Shown piece after piece: positions 6,895 to 13,463 of a DNA stretch of 13,463 bases. The first letter of the stretch is position 1. Each line of letters starts with the position of its first letter. Source of the DNA: CAZQAA01 sp964591255 (GTDB taxonomy: Bacteria; Desulfobacterota; DSM-4660; Desulfatiglandales; Desulfatiglandaceae). Below the pieces are notes generated by a model. It was not told where the DNA came from. It was given only the letters and a program-made list of their open reading frames with translations, and searched no databases. The position numbers and the translations under genes are program-made. The stretch covers positions 1 through 13,463 of the forward strand of contig CAZQAA010000038.1 of the NCBI GenBank assembly GCA_964591255.1, read 5' to 3'.

Positions 6895-8190
6895 CTATTC
6901 GTAGGTCTCATCTACCAGTTCAGCCAAGTGGTAGATCTTCTGGATGCTGTTATTGACTCGTGGCACGGCCTCTGACAACATCTCCTTGCTATGGACACAT
7001 GGCGTCACAATAGCCTCTGCACCCGTTACACCGGCCTCTTTCACACGCATATTGGCAGCAAACTGGGCGGTATCAGGAAATGCCTCTTTCACACCTCCAC
7101 CTTCTCCGGAATGATATGCATTATGGTGATGACGATACATCTCCACAAGTTCTATACCGGAAATGCCTTTAATCAGGTCCCGCGGAGGTTCATAACAGCC
7201 GTTGGTGCCCCGCCTGAATTCCCTTCTCGGTTTCAGCATTGACCAATCATCTGCGTCTCTTTCTCCCTCCCAGGGGATCCAGGGCTCGCTTAATCTGCCA
7301 ACACTGCATGCGTCGTGATAGGTAACCTTCATCTTCTTCTCGGCCTTTGCAGAAATCTTCCCGTCCTTTGCCAGCTTGTCGGCAAGCTCTGCAATATGAA
7401 GCACCTCAAAACCCAGATCAGCAGTGGCCATCTCAAGCACCTTGGGATATTCCACCTTTAGATTCCGGAAACAATCACCGCAGGCACAGACCACCGTCTT
7501 GGCTCCAGTATCCTTGATCTTCTTCAGGTTAATCCTTGCAGCGCCCGTGAATTTTCTCACCTGTCCCGTGTTGTACAACAGATTGCCACAGCAAACCTCG
7601 TCGTCGAGGAGCATAAAGTCCACGCCGGCCTTGTTAAGGATCCTCGCAGTAGCCTGGGCAACGGACTTGTCTACAAAAGACGACATACAGCCCACAAAAA
7701 AGAGCACATCGGCCTTATCCGCCACCTTGATATCATCAGTTATCCAATTCTTGCGATCCTTCTGATTCATTCCATAATAATTTCCGCTCTTGTCTATCCG
7801 GGCGGTAACCATTTTCTGGGCCGGCATGGGACCATATCCCTGTTCCACCATTGCCACCTTAAGAGATTGATTCATAAGAAGAATTTCAAGATCCAGATTA
7901 CGTTTGCAACTCACATCGCAGCCACCACATCCAAAGCATCTGAAGGCTGCTTCCTGAATAAGGGGTTCTGAATAATCCAAATCACCTACCAAAAGGGCGT
8001 TTATAAGTCTCGTCCTGCCTGTAGCACCCCAGTTGTCAAACTGACCCCACTGCCACTCCGGACATATCCAGGAAAAATCATGGTCAGCAGGAACATATAT
8101 CCAGTCACCATATTTGCAGCAGGCACACCCCATGCAACAACGGGACTCCCAAAAATAATTTTCAAGATTAAGATCCAATTTGAAAGACAT
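6895..8190 (-). CDS. iron-sulfur protein with two [4Fe-4S] sites and CCG domains (GlcF/HdrD-like)
   Basis: A 431-residue electron-transfer protein; residue numbers here count from ATG 8190. That start is six bases after AAGGAGG, while the adjacent ATG at 8193 is only three bases after it. Ferredoxin-type cysteines come first: C19-x2-C22-x2-C25 with C43-Pro, then C85-x2-C88-x2-C91-x3-C95. Two CCG domains follow. The first is canonical: C168, C200-C201-Gly, then C237-x2-C240, fitting the C-x31-CC-x35-CxxC signature of heterodisulfide-reductase-type noncubane clusters. The second keeps C295 and C398 but has His-Ser (360-361) where the Cys-Cys pair belongs, and CxxS in place of CxxC. The protein sits between two FAD oxidoreductases, as GlcF accompanies GlcD and GlcE, so it most likely collects electrons from both flavoproteins. 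No transmembrane helix is seen; the electron acceptor (quinone, ETF or other) is unknown. Confidence 0.88.
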   Translation of the reverse strand: MSFKLDLNLENYFWESRCCMGCACCKYGDWIYVPADHDFSWICPEWQWGQFDNWGATGRTRLINALLVGDLDYSEPLIQEAAFRCFGCGGCDVSCKRNLDLEILLMNQSLKVAMVEQGYGPMPAQKMVTARIDKSGNYYGMNQKDRKNWITDDIKVADKADVLFFVGCMSSFVDKSVAQATARILNKAGVDFMLLDDEVCCGNLLYNTGQVRKFTGAARINLKKIKDTGAKTVVCACGDCFRNLKVEYPKVLEMATADLGFEVLHIAELADKLAKDGKISAKAEKKMKVTYHDACSVGRLSEPWIPWEGERDADDWSMLKPRREFRRGTNGCYEPPRDLIKGISGIELVEMYRHHHNAYHSGEGGGVKEAFPDTAQFAANMRVKEAGVTGAEAIVTPCVHSKEMLSEAVPRVNNSIQKIYHLAELVDETYE

Positions 8191-8225
8191 CATTGACCTC
8201 CTTAATTTCGTTTAAGGTTTAAGCC

Positions 8226-9692
8226 TTAGAAACAAAGCTTGCCCGGACTCAGGATCATATTGGGATCAAAGAGTTTTTTGACCCTCATAAGATATGCAGT
8301 ATAATCCGGTGCCTTGGGGTAGACATACTGGGCTATCCATTCATATGGTCTGTTGAAAAACCCGCCTGCATTCCAGATAGCAGGTATGGCGGCCTGATAA
8401 AGATCCAGCATCTTATCCGCTTCACCATCTGCATAGTAGAAGCTGTAGGTCACCTGGCAAGCCCTTCCGCCTTCCACCGGCTGGATATAAAGGCCAACCT
8501 CATCAGGGGCAAATCCCCTGGCCTCGGCCAGTGGCATCACCACATCGTTGAACACTACGCAGTTGTCCCCTGTACTCATGAACATGATTTCCTGGCAATT
8601 CCCCTTCAGGGCGTGTTTCCAATAGGTCTTCTCTTTTGGCCAAGGGTTGCGGAGCATGTCAGGAAGCTTCTCTTCGAGGCCGGGAGCGCCGTCCAGACTG
8701 GTTACCAAGTTGGCTGAGGGATTATTCTCTTTAAAGGTCGTATTCAGATACTCTTCCTGGTAGGCTATCATCATCTCCGGCTTACGCAACAGGCCGCCAA
8801 TCACCAGGATAAGCGTATAGGCAGGAAGTTTCTCTTTTAGACCGAGAATCTGATCGCCACTTTCAGCAAGCATAGAAGCCAAGGTCATGTTGTTTACGAT
8901 AAAACATTCATAACCGATGCGTCTATGCAGGATGTCATATGTAGGGTCAATAAGTTCCTCCAGCTCATCGGCAGGAAGAAAAAAAGTCTTCTCTATCTTG
9001 GGAATGTGTTCAAATTTCACTACCGCCTTGGTCACTATGCCCATGGTACCCTGTGACCCCTGCAACAACCTCCAGAAATCAATAGTACCTGGACCCTGGG
9101 GGTTCACGCCGGCAGCATAGTTTCCCGGTTGTCCAAAGGTATTGGAAGAAGCGGAACCGGTCGCAAATTTCTCGCCCTGTCCCCATACAACCCACATACC
9201 GCCAATCTGCTCAGAATATTCAAACAATGGGGCAGTAGCCTGCTCTCTTTCCAGCCAGTCCATAACCACCGAGCGATCCGCATGGGGAAGCAAGGGCATC
9301 GTAGTACGATAACCTTTCTCTTTGAGGGCGTTTGCATATTGCTCCCATGTCACACCGGGTTCAAGATGCCCCCATTTATTCTCCTCATCCAGCTTATCAA
9401 TGGAATTCATGCCGGAAAGATCCATCACCATCCCCACCGGCCTCGGCATCAGCTGGCTAACCCTGGGTATGGTTCCGCCATTGAAGTGTACTTTAGAACT
9501 GGCCGGACAGATAGGAATATTATTGTCATTGGCCATGATAACTACCTCTGCGATCTCATCCCTGTCTTTTGGGGTAATCACCATGTCCGGCGCCTGAGGG
9601 GGAACAAGGCTGAAGTCCTTCTCAAATTTGGCCTTATCGCCCGGACTATCACTTACGGATGTGATCTCTTTTAATTTGTCTATGACACTCAT
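8226..9692 (-). CDS. FAD-binding oxidoreductase, VAO/PCMH fold (GlcD / 4-cresol-dehydrogenase-like)
   Basis: A 488-residue FAD-linked oxidase. The start ATG 9692 has AAGGAGG seven bases upstream. The N-terminal FAD-binding domain spans about residues 33-230: the PDMVITPKDRDEIAEVV entry, the FAD loop ICPASSKVHFNGG, GHLEPGVTW, and GSQGTMGIVT before FEHIP. The C-terminal cap domain ends with LFDPNMILSPGK, the closing motif of the 4-cresol dehydrogenase/GlcD group. Six cysteines are present and none form a cluster motif; no signal peptide or membrane segment is seen. The covalent-flavin residue, if any, cannot be assigned. First gene of a three-gene unit; the Fe-S protein follows after 35 bases. 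Probable role: two-electron oxidation of a small organic substrate with transfer to the Fe-S partner. A 2-hydroxy acid or an alkylphenol are family-based possibilities only. Confidence 0.85.
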   Translation of the reverse strand: MSVIDKLKEITSVSDSPGDKAKFEKDFSLVPPQAPDMVITPKDRDEIAEVVIMANDNNIPICPASSKVHFNGGTIPRVSQLMPRPVGMVMDLSGMNSIDKLDEENKWGHLEPGVTWEQYANALKEKGYRTTMPLLPHADRSVVMDWLEREQATAPLFEYSEQIGGMWVVWGQGEKFATGSASSNTFGQPGNYAAGVNPQGPGTIDFWRLLQGSQGTMGIVTKAVVKFEHIPKIEKTFFLPADELEELIDPTYDILHRRIGYECFIVNNMTLASMLAESGDQILGLKEKLPAYTLILVIGGLLRKPEMMIAYQEEYLNTTFKENNPSANLVTSLDGAPGLEEKLPDMLRNPWPKEKTYWKHALKGNCQEIMFMSTGDNCVVFNDVVMPLAEARGFAPDEVGLYIQPVEGGRACQVTYSFYYADGEADKMLDLYQAAIPAIWNAGGFFNRPYEWIAQYVYPKAPDYTAYLMRVKKLFDPNMILSPGKLCF

Positions 9693-9900
9693 CTGTTATC
9701 CTCCTTAAAACATTAATTTATTAATCACCACAAGATCCCGGCTAAAAAACTCAGTTTAACCTTCTTATGTATGCCATCACCTCCCTTCAATCAGCAAAAG
9801 CCTTGACCGACCCTAATAGTTCTATAGTTACTGAGAATTTTTTAATAAAACTAACAGTGCTTAAAACTAAACTAATGGCCCTTTTAGCAAAAATCCTGAA
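9693..9900 (-). promoter_or_regulatory. about 207-base 5' leader of the flavoprotein operon
   Basis: With the promoter placed at 9907-9936, transcription would begin near 9900, leaving a long leader. On the minus strand it contains a second strong SD-like stretch (GGGAGGTGAT, around 9776-9785) touching an ATG at 9777 that opens a frame of eight codons (MAYIRRLN, stop at 9751). Directly after comes an imperfect 7-bp stem, GGTTAAA with TTTAGCC. The SD is too close to that ATG for efficient use, so a leader peptide is only possible. No known riboswitch was recognised. Confidence 0.3.
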
Positions 9901-9906
9901 GCTGTG

Positions 9907-9956
9907 TATATAGACCCGAACGTTCGTTCTTGTCAAGAATATTTTATTTTTTTTTG
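9907..9956 (-). promoter_or_regulatory. strong sigma-70-type promoter with AT-rich upstream tract
   Basis: On the minus strand a perfect -35 TTGACA (9931-9936) and a -10 TATATA (9907-9912) are 18 bases apart. Upstream of the -35 lies an A-rich tract (9938-9956) resembling an UP element. This should drive the flavoprotein/Fe-S operon beginning at 9692. Confidence 0.8.
9917..9926. promoter_or_regulatory. palindromic operator candidate CGAACGTTCG
   Basis: A perfect 10-bp palindrome lies within the -35/-10 spacer of the minus-strand promoter. An extra GTTC half-site abuts it (9926-9929). A protein bound here would block RNA polymerase. The GAACGTTC core is of the kind bound by TetR-family regulators of catabolic operons, but that is an inference; no regulator gene is in the window. 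It is about 35 bases upstream of the candidate -35 for the divergent plus-strand gene, so it could affect both directions. Confidence 0.55.
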
Positions 9957-9960
9957 CGGC

Positions 9961-9988
9961 TTGCATTACACTCCAAAGATTGTATAAC
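9961..9988 (+). promoter_or_regulatory. candidate promoter for the plus-strand peptidase cluster
   Basis: TTGCAT (9961-9966) and TATAAC (9983-9988) are 16 bases apart, with a good -10 and a poor -35. The predicted start near 9995 gives a leader of about 50 bases before ATG 10047. It is the best match on this strand in the divergent intergenic region. Confidence 0.4.
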
Positions 9989-10046
9989 TATCTTGTAGTA
10001 ATCTACTGTATTTCGAAGGGCTAAATCGTTATTCAGGAGGCAAATC

Positions 10047-11246
10047 ATGCTGACAAAAATCCAGATGGATAAATATTCGGATGTCCTTTTATGGGGGCTT
10101 AACACCGCAAGAAAGGCCAAGTTTAAAAGGGGAGAGACAGTCCTTGTTCGATTTGATCTTGGAGGACTAAAACTGGCAGAGATCCTACAGGGAAAGCTGT
10201 TGGACAGGGGGCTGAATGCCATATTGCGACTTGAATCAACCCCTCTGATGCAACACAATTTTTATGGAAAAGCAAACAATCGGCAACTAATTTTTATTCC
10301 TGCCGGAGAAAAAGAGTTCTTCGAAAATCTGAACGGTGGCATATATCTTCATGCTCCCGATTCACTCACCCACCTAAAGGACATTGATCCAAAAAGGATA
10401 GGCAAAGCGGCGGTGGCGAGAAAGCCCTTGCGGGATATCCTTTGGAGGAGGGAAGAGACAGGAGACTATGGATGGACACTCTGTATGCTTCCTACTGAAG
10501 AACTGGCCAAACATGCACGACTGTCCCTGAAGCAATACAAAAACCAGGTAATCAGGGCCTGCCATCTAGACAAACCCAATCCCGTTGCAACCTGGAAGTC
10601 TATACACCGGGACGCCATTGAGATAAAAAAATGGATAAACAGCATGGATGTAAAATATTATCATATTGAATCAGAGGGTATTGATATCAAAATCACCCCC
10701 GGCAAAAAACGCAGGTGGGTTGGAATATCGGGGCACAATATTCCCAGTTTTGAGATCTTTATTTCACCGGACTGGAGGGGAACTCAAGGAATCTACTATG
10801 CAAACCAGCCATCATTTAGAATGGGAAACTATGTGGAAGACATCCGGTTAACCTTCAACAAAGGACGGGTAGTCAAGATAGAGGCCAAAACGGGGAGAGA
10901 TTTTGCCGCAAAACAGATTTCCATGGACACAGGGGCCTGCCGCGTGGGTGAATTTTCTCTAACAGATAAACGTTTTTCCAGGATAAACAGGTTCATGGCA
11001 AATACCCTTTTTGATGAAAACTATGGCGGTCGTTACGGAAACTGCCATCTTGCTGTCGGATCATCGTATACTGACACATATGATGGGAATCCTGCAGATC
11101 TGACAAAAGAAACAAAAAGGAAACTCGGTTTCAACGATTCAGCCCTGCACTGGGATCTTGTCAATACAGAGAAAAAAAGGGTGACAGCCCACCTGGGAAA
11201 TGGCGACAAGGTGGTAGTTTATGAGAACGGGATATTCAAGTATTGA
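10047..11246 (+). CDS. M29-family metallo-aminopeptidase
   Basis: A 399-residue cytoplasmic protein of the thermophilic metalloprotease (M29, AmpS/AmpT-like) family, which removes N-terminal residues from peptides using two divalent metal ions. The start ATG 10047 is six bases after AGGAGG. The N-terminal domain (about 1-190) carries the family's weakly conserved alpha/beta fold. The C-terminal half holds the metal ligands in family order: E236 in NIPSFEIFISP, E302 in RVGEFSLTD, H334 in NCHLAVGSSY, then H368 and D370 in LHWDLV; the tyrosine after the GSS turn (Y341) is also kept. A complete ligand set argues for an active enzyme. It is divergent from the flavoprotein operon, sharing a 354-base intergenic region, and is followed after 21 bases by a TIM-barrel gene, so the three plus-strand genes probably form one transcript. 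Peptide specificity is unknown. Confidence 0.85.
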   Translation: MLTKIQMDKYSDVLLWGLNTARKAKFKRGETVLVRFDLGGLKLAEILQGKLLDRGLNAILRLESTPLMQHNFYGKANNRQLIFIPAGEKEFFENLNGGIYLHAPDSLTHLKDIDPKRIGKAAVARKPLRDILWRREETGDYGWTLCMLPTEELAKHARLSLKQYKNQVIRACHLDKPNPVATWKSIHRDAIEIKKWINSMDVKYYHIESEGIDIKITPGKKRRWVGISGHNIPSFEIFISPDWRGTQGIYYANQPSFRMGNYVEDIRLTFNKGRVVKIEAKTGRDFAAKQISMDTGACRVGEFSLTDKRFSRINRFMANTLFDENYGGRYGNCHLAVGSSYTDTYDGNPADLTKETKRKLGFNDSALHWDLVNTEKKRVTAHLGNGDKVVVYENGIFKY

Positions 11247-11267
11247 AAGGTAGCTGCATAGATACAA

Positions 11268-12020
11268 ATGAAGATCGATTTGGGTGGCACCGCCCATAAT
11301 CCTGGGGACATCCAGGCACTGCATGAACTGGGACTCAAATTTGCAGAGATTCCTATCGTCAATCCCGATGAATTCCATGACCTCAAAGAAATATACTTGC
11401 GGTTAAAGGAGCGGACAGGGATATATTATCTATGCCATGGACCCCGGGAAGGGAACAGCAACAACATACCATTACTCGAAAACATATATCTTCCAAAACT
11501 TATCGAGGTCATAAAGATCATGCCGGAACTCGATATGGATCTATTGACTATCCATCTCTGGCTTGATCCCAGATTTGTGACAAAAAAGGTCATTGAATAT
11601 AAAACAAAACTTCTTAAGGCCCTTGTAGAAACAGCCGGTGATTCAGGGATTACAGTCTGCCTGGAAAACCTGAGTGAAAGGGCATCAGATCTGGAATATG
11701 CCTTTGAAACATTACCACTGTTGGGGCTTACCTTGGATCTGGGCCATGCACAGCTTCTATCACCTGTAAACAATAGTTTTTCATTTATAGCAAGGTATCC
11801 GGACAGGATAAGGCATATTCATCTCCACGACAACCGAGGCGGCAACTCAGCCAAAGAAGATCTCCATCTGCCAGTTGGTAAAGGGGATATCGACTTTGAT
11901 GAAATTTTCAAAAAATTAGAGGAAATAAGGTATAATAGGACAATTGCGCTGGAGCTAAAGCCAAAGGATATAAGGAAATGTATCAACTACGTGAAAAGAT
12001 TACTTCATGATACACCGTAA
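11268..12020 (+). CDS. TIM-barrel protein, AP-endonuclase-2/xylose-isomerase superfamily
   Basis: A 250-residue single-domain TIM barrel. ATG 11268 is the first start after an in-frame stop just upstream; its SD is weak. The likely metal ligands lie at the ends of successive strands: H57 (CHGP), H96 (TIHLW), E133 (CLENL), D157 and H160 (LDLGHAQ), H185 (HIHLHDN), D198 and H200 (DLHLPVGKGDI), E229 (ALELK). Order and spacing match the nine ligands of the endonuclease IV trinuclear zinc site, including D-x2-H and D-x-H. Sugar isomerases of the same fold typically need only about four of these. The protein is shorter than E. coli Nfo (285 residues), so DNA-contact loops may be reduced. Automatic labels would be sugar phosphate isomerase/epimerase; a phosphodiesterase or endonuclease activity fits the ligand set better. 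It sits between a peptidase and an exoribonuclease gene, 12 bases before the latter. Confidence 0.75.
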   Translation: MKIDLGGTAHNPGDIQALHELGLKFAEIPIVNPDEFHDLKEIYLRLKERTGIYYLCHGPREGNSNNIPLLENIYLPKLIEVIKIMPELDMDLLTIHLWLDPRFVTKKVIEYKTKLLKALVETAGDSGITVCLENLSERASDLEYAFETLPLLGLTLDLGHAQLLSPVNNSFSFIARYPDRIRHIHLHDNRGGNSAKEDLHLPVGKGDIDFDEIFKKLEEIRYNRTIALELKPKDIRKCINYVKRLLHDTP

Positions 12021-12032
12021 AGGTTTATGTAA

Positions 12033-13418
12033 ATGTATGAAGGAGAAATAATAGAATATATTGAGCAGGGAAAATTTATCTGCTCTGTTTGTCTTGTGGA
12101 TAAGGGCAACAGGCTGCACCTGTTAACATCATTAAATCGCGAGGTAAATCTATCTCCGAAAAGGGCTATTCTCATCTCACGGGCGACCATTGACATATCC
12201 AGGTCCCGGGAAGAACTTCTGGAAATGCTCAAAGAGACTGAAGCGGTCAGGAACAGACTGAAAGCAGAGGTAAATGTAGAAGAATTATGGGAGCTTATCA
12301 GAGAGGAAAAAGAAAGTTTCAATCACAATTATCTTGCCCAGCTGGTCTTTGGAAAAGCAATTACCGACGACCATATATCGGCACTAGTCAGGGCATTATT
12401 TGAAAACCGTCTGTATTTCAAGATGAAAGATGGCCGTTTCCTGCCCAATTCAGAGGAAAGGGTCGAGCAGATTAAAAAACAAAGGGAAGAACAAGCAGTT
12501 AAAGAAAAGATACTAAAGCAAGGGAGTGCATGGCTTGGAGCAATCCTTCATGGCAAACCCTTTGATGCCCCGGAATGCAAAGATCAAGTTATTGACCTGC
12601 TTGTTCAACTAGCCCTCTACGGGAATGATGCTACTGATTTCAAATTTGCCAAAGAACTTCTCATACGATCCGGTATTACAGACATAAATGAGGCCAGGAA
12701 AGTCCTGGTCGGCCTTGGGATATGGGATGAAGATGAAAATATCGATCTTATTCGTTTGGGTATTCCCGTATCATTTAGTAAAAACCAGATAAAAGAATCA
12801 CACCGTCTTGAAATCCACGCCATCTCCCTTGAAGGAAGAGAAGATCTGCGCGGACTGTCATCCTTTACCATAGACGGCAGCCTCACGCGTGATTTCGATG
12901 ATGCCCTAAGTTTCGAGAAAGTGGATGATATATTTCACGTAGGCATACATATTGCCGACGTTTCCGAGTCCATAAGGCCGGGAAGCATCCTGGACCAGGA
13001 GGCTCAGAACCGTGCCGTGTCCCACTACCTGCCCAGACGACAGATACCTATGCTCCCACCGGAACTGTCTTACGGCATGCTCAGTTTAAAAAAAGGTTGT
13101 GACCGCTATGCAATATCCCTCCTTACCCAAATGGACAGGAACGGCAACATACTCAATTTCCGTTTTGTCCCAAGCGTAATCAGTGTGCAGCGTCAGCTTA
13201 CTTACAGTGAAGTCAATCAAAGGCTGGCCGAGGAAAACACATTTAATGAAATGTATCGAATCGTAAAGCGCCTGCAGGAAAAAAGGATGAATATGGGGGC
13301 AATCAACCTTTCCATTCCGGATATCCAGGTGGTTTTTACCAACAATAATTGCAGTAAGGATTCTACTTCCTTTACACTTGAGCGGGTTGACCAGGACACA
13401 CCTTCCCGTATGATATAG
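12033..13418 (+). CDS. RNase II/R-family 3'-5' exoribonuclease, truncated by a frameshift
   Basis: A 461-codon frame of a processive 3'-to-5' exoribonuclease. ATG 12033 is nine bases after AAAGG. The N-terminal 160 residues form an oligonucleotide-binding-like start plus a charged helical region; a winged-helix-like segment follows (about 165-245). The catalytic RNB domain begins near residue 270 with D281-x5-D287-x-D289-D290 (DGSLTRDFDDAL), matching the four catalytic aspartates of RNase II, followed by VGIHIADVSE and LPRRQIPMLPPELS. The frame stops at 13416-13418 inside the RNB domain, after QDTPSRMI. The expected continuation (IAEFMILYNWLAAK) is encoded in the -1 frame from about 13409. 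Full-length relatives run to about 640 residues or more and end with an S1 domain, which is missing here. The cause is a one-base loss near 13410-13416, real or a sequencing error. Third gene of the plus-strand cluster. Confidence 0.85.
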   Translation: MYEGEIIEYIEQGKFICSVCLVDKGNRLHLLTSLNREVNLSPKRAILISRATIDISRSREELLEMLKETEAVRNRLKAEVNVEELWELIREEKESFNHNYLAQLVFGKAITDDHISALVRALFENRLYFKMKDGRFLPNSEERVEQIKKQREEQAVKEKILKQGSAWLGAILHGKPFDAPECKDQVIDLLVQLALYGNDATDFKFAKELLIRSGITDINEARKVLVGLGIWDEDENIDLIRLGIPVSFSKNQIKESHRLEIHAISLEGREDLRGLSSFTIDGSLTRDFDDALSFEKVDDIFHVGIHIADVSESIRPGSILDQEAQNRAVSHYLPRRQIPMLPPELSYGMLSLKKGCDRYAISLLTQMDRNGNILNFRFVPSVISVQRQLTYSEVNQRLAEENTFNEMYRIVKRLQEKRMNMGAINLSIPDIQVVFTNNNCSKDSTSFTLERVDQDTPSRMI

Positions 13419-13463
13419 CAGAATTCATGATCCTTTATAACTGGCTTGCAGCCAAGTTATGTA
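13409..13463 (+). pseudogene. continuation of the RNase RNB domain in the -1 frame (partial)
   Basis: Reading from 13409 gives YDIAEFMILYNWLAAKLC, open to the right edge. The stretch A-E-F-M-I-L-x-N-x-L-A-A fits the conserved helix that follows the DTPSR-type segment in RNase II/R proteins. It is the displaced downstream part of the exoribonuclease gene starting at 12033 and should continue past the window. Confidence 0.75.

Noticed and set aside
6855..6911. N-terminal extension of the large flavoprotein to an upstream start
   Set aside because: It overlaps the end of the Fe-S gene, and a strong SD sits five bases before ATG 6854.
6895..8190. A full heterodisulfide reductase (HdrABC) or electron-bifurcating complex
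   Set aside because: No HdrA-type FAD/Fe-S protein or EtfAB is present, and both flanking flavoproteins are of the VAO/PCMH fold.
9129..9674. Open frame of 181 codons on the plus strand opposite the first flavoprotein
   Set aside because: Antisense to clear FAD-domain coding sequence; no family motif and no ribosome binding site.
9995..10006. GTAG-TAAT-CTAC inverted repeat downstream of the plus-strand -10
   Set aside because: Only four base pairs; expected by chance in AT-rich DNA.
13416..13418. In-frame TAG as a recoded stop (pyrrolysine-type readthrough) in the RNase gene
   Set aside because: After TAG the same frame hits another stop within three codons, whereas the -1 frame gives conserved family sequence, so a frameshift explains it better.
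1..13463. CRISPR arrays, tRNA genes, transposase genes or phage attachment sites
   Set aside because: No regularly spaced repeats, cloverleaf candidates, transposase motifs or paired direct repeats were seen by eye on either strand.

Overview
The window looks like a chromosomal segment of a mesophilic anaerobic bacterium. A Desulfobacterota (deltaproteobacterial) host is the best guess. This is inferred from gene content (ADP-forming acyl-CoA synthetase, flavoprotein/CCG-domain iron-sulfur electron-transfer genes, dispersed beta-oxidation genes), moderate GC and strong AAGGAGG ribosome binding sites; no rRNA or marker gene proves it. No tRNA, rRNA, CRISPR array, insertion sequence or integration site was seen.

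Layout. Two minus-strand transcription units fill positions 1-9936. The upstream unit (9692 to 5121) encodes a flavoprotein of the VAO/PCMH fold, an iron-sulfur protein with two ferredoxin-type clusters and CCG domains, and a second, larger, cysteine-rich flavoprotein. It starts at a strong promoter (TTGACA, 18 bp, TATATA) whose spacer holds the perfect palindrome CGAACGTTCG. It ends at a clear rho-independent terminator (5060-5096). The downstream unit (4907 to 216) encodes an ADP-forming acyl-CoA synthetase, an enoyl-CoA hydratase/isomerase-family protein, a 3-hydroxyacyl-CoA dehydrogenase and a second enoyl-CoA hydratase. It has its own candidate promoter near 5017-5046. It may continue off the left edge into another gene, of which only about 12 codons would be present.

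The plus strand from 10047 carries three closely spaced genes: an M29-family metallo-aminopeptidase, a small TIM-barrel protein of the AP-endonuclease-2/xylose-isomerase superfamily that appears to keep all nine metal ligands of endonuclease IV, and an RNase II/R-family exoribonuclease. The exoribonuclease frame breaks at 13416 and resumes in another frame up to the window edge, so the locus is frameshifted or carries a one-base sequence error.

How the genes may work together (inference). The acyl-CoA unit could activate an acid, or recover ATP from an acyl-CoA, and carry out hydration and 3-hydroxyacyl oxidation; no thiolase or acyl-CoA dehydrogenase is in view. The flavoprotein/Fe-S/flavoprotein trio resembles glycolate oxidase GlcDEF in composition. 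It would oxidise an unidentified organic substrate and pass electrons through Fe-S clusters to an unknown acceptor. Adjacency and shared strand suggest that both units serve one catabolic pathway, but the substrate cannot be read from the sequence.
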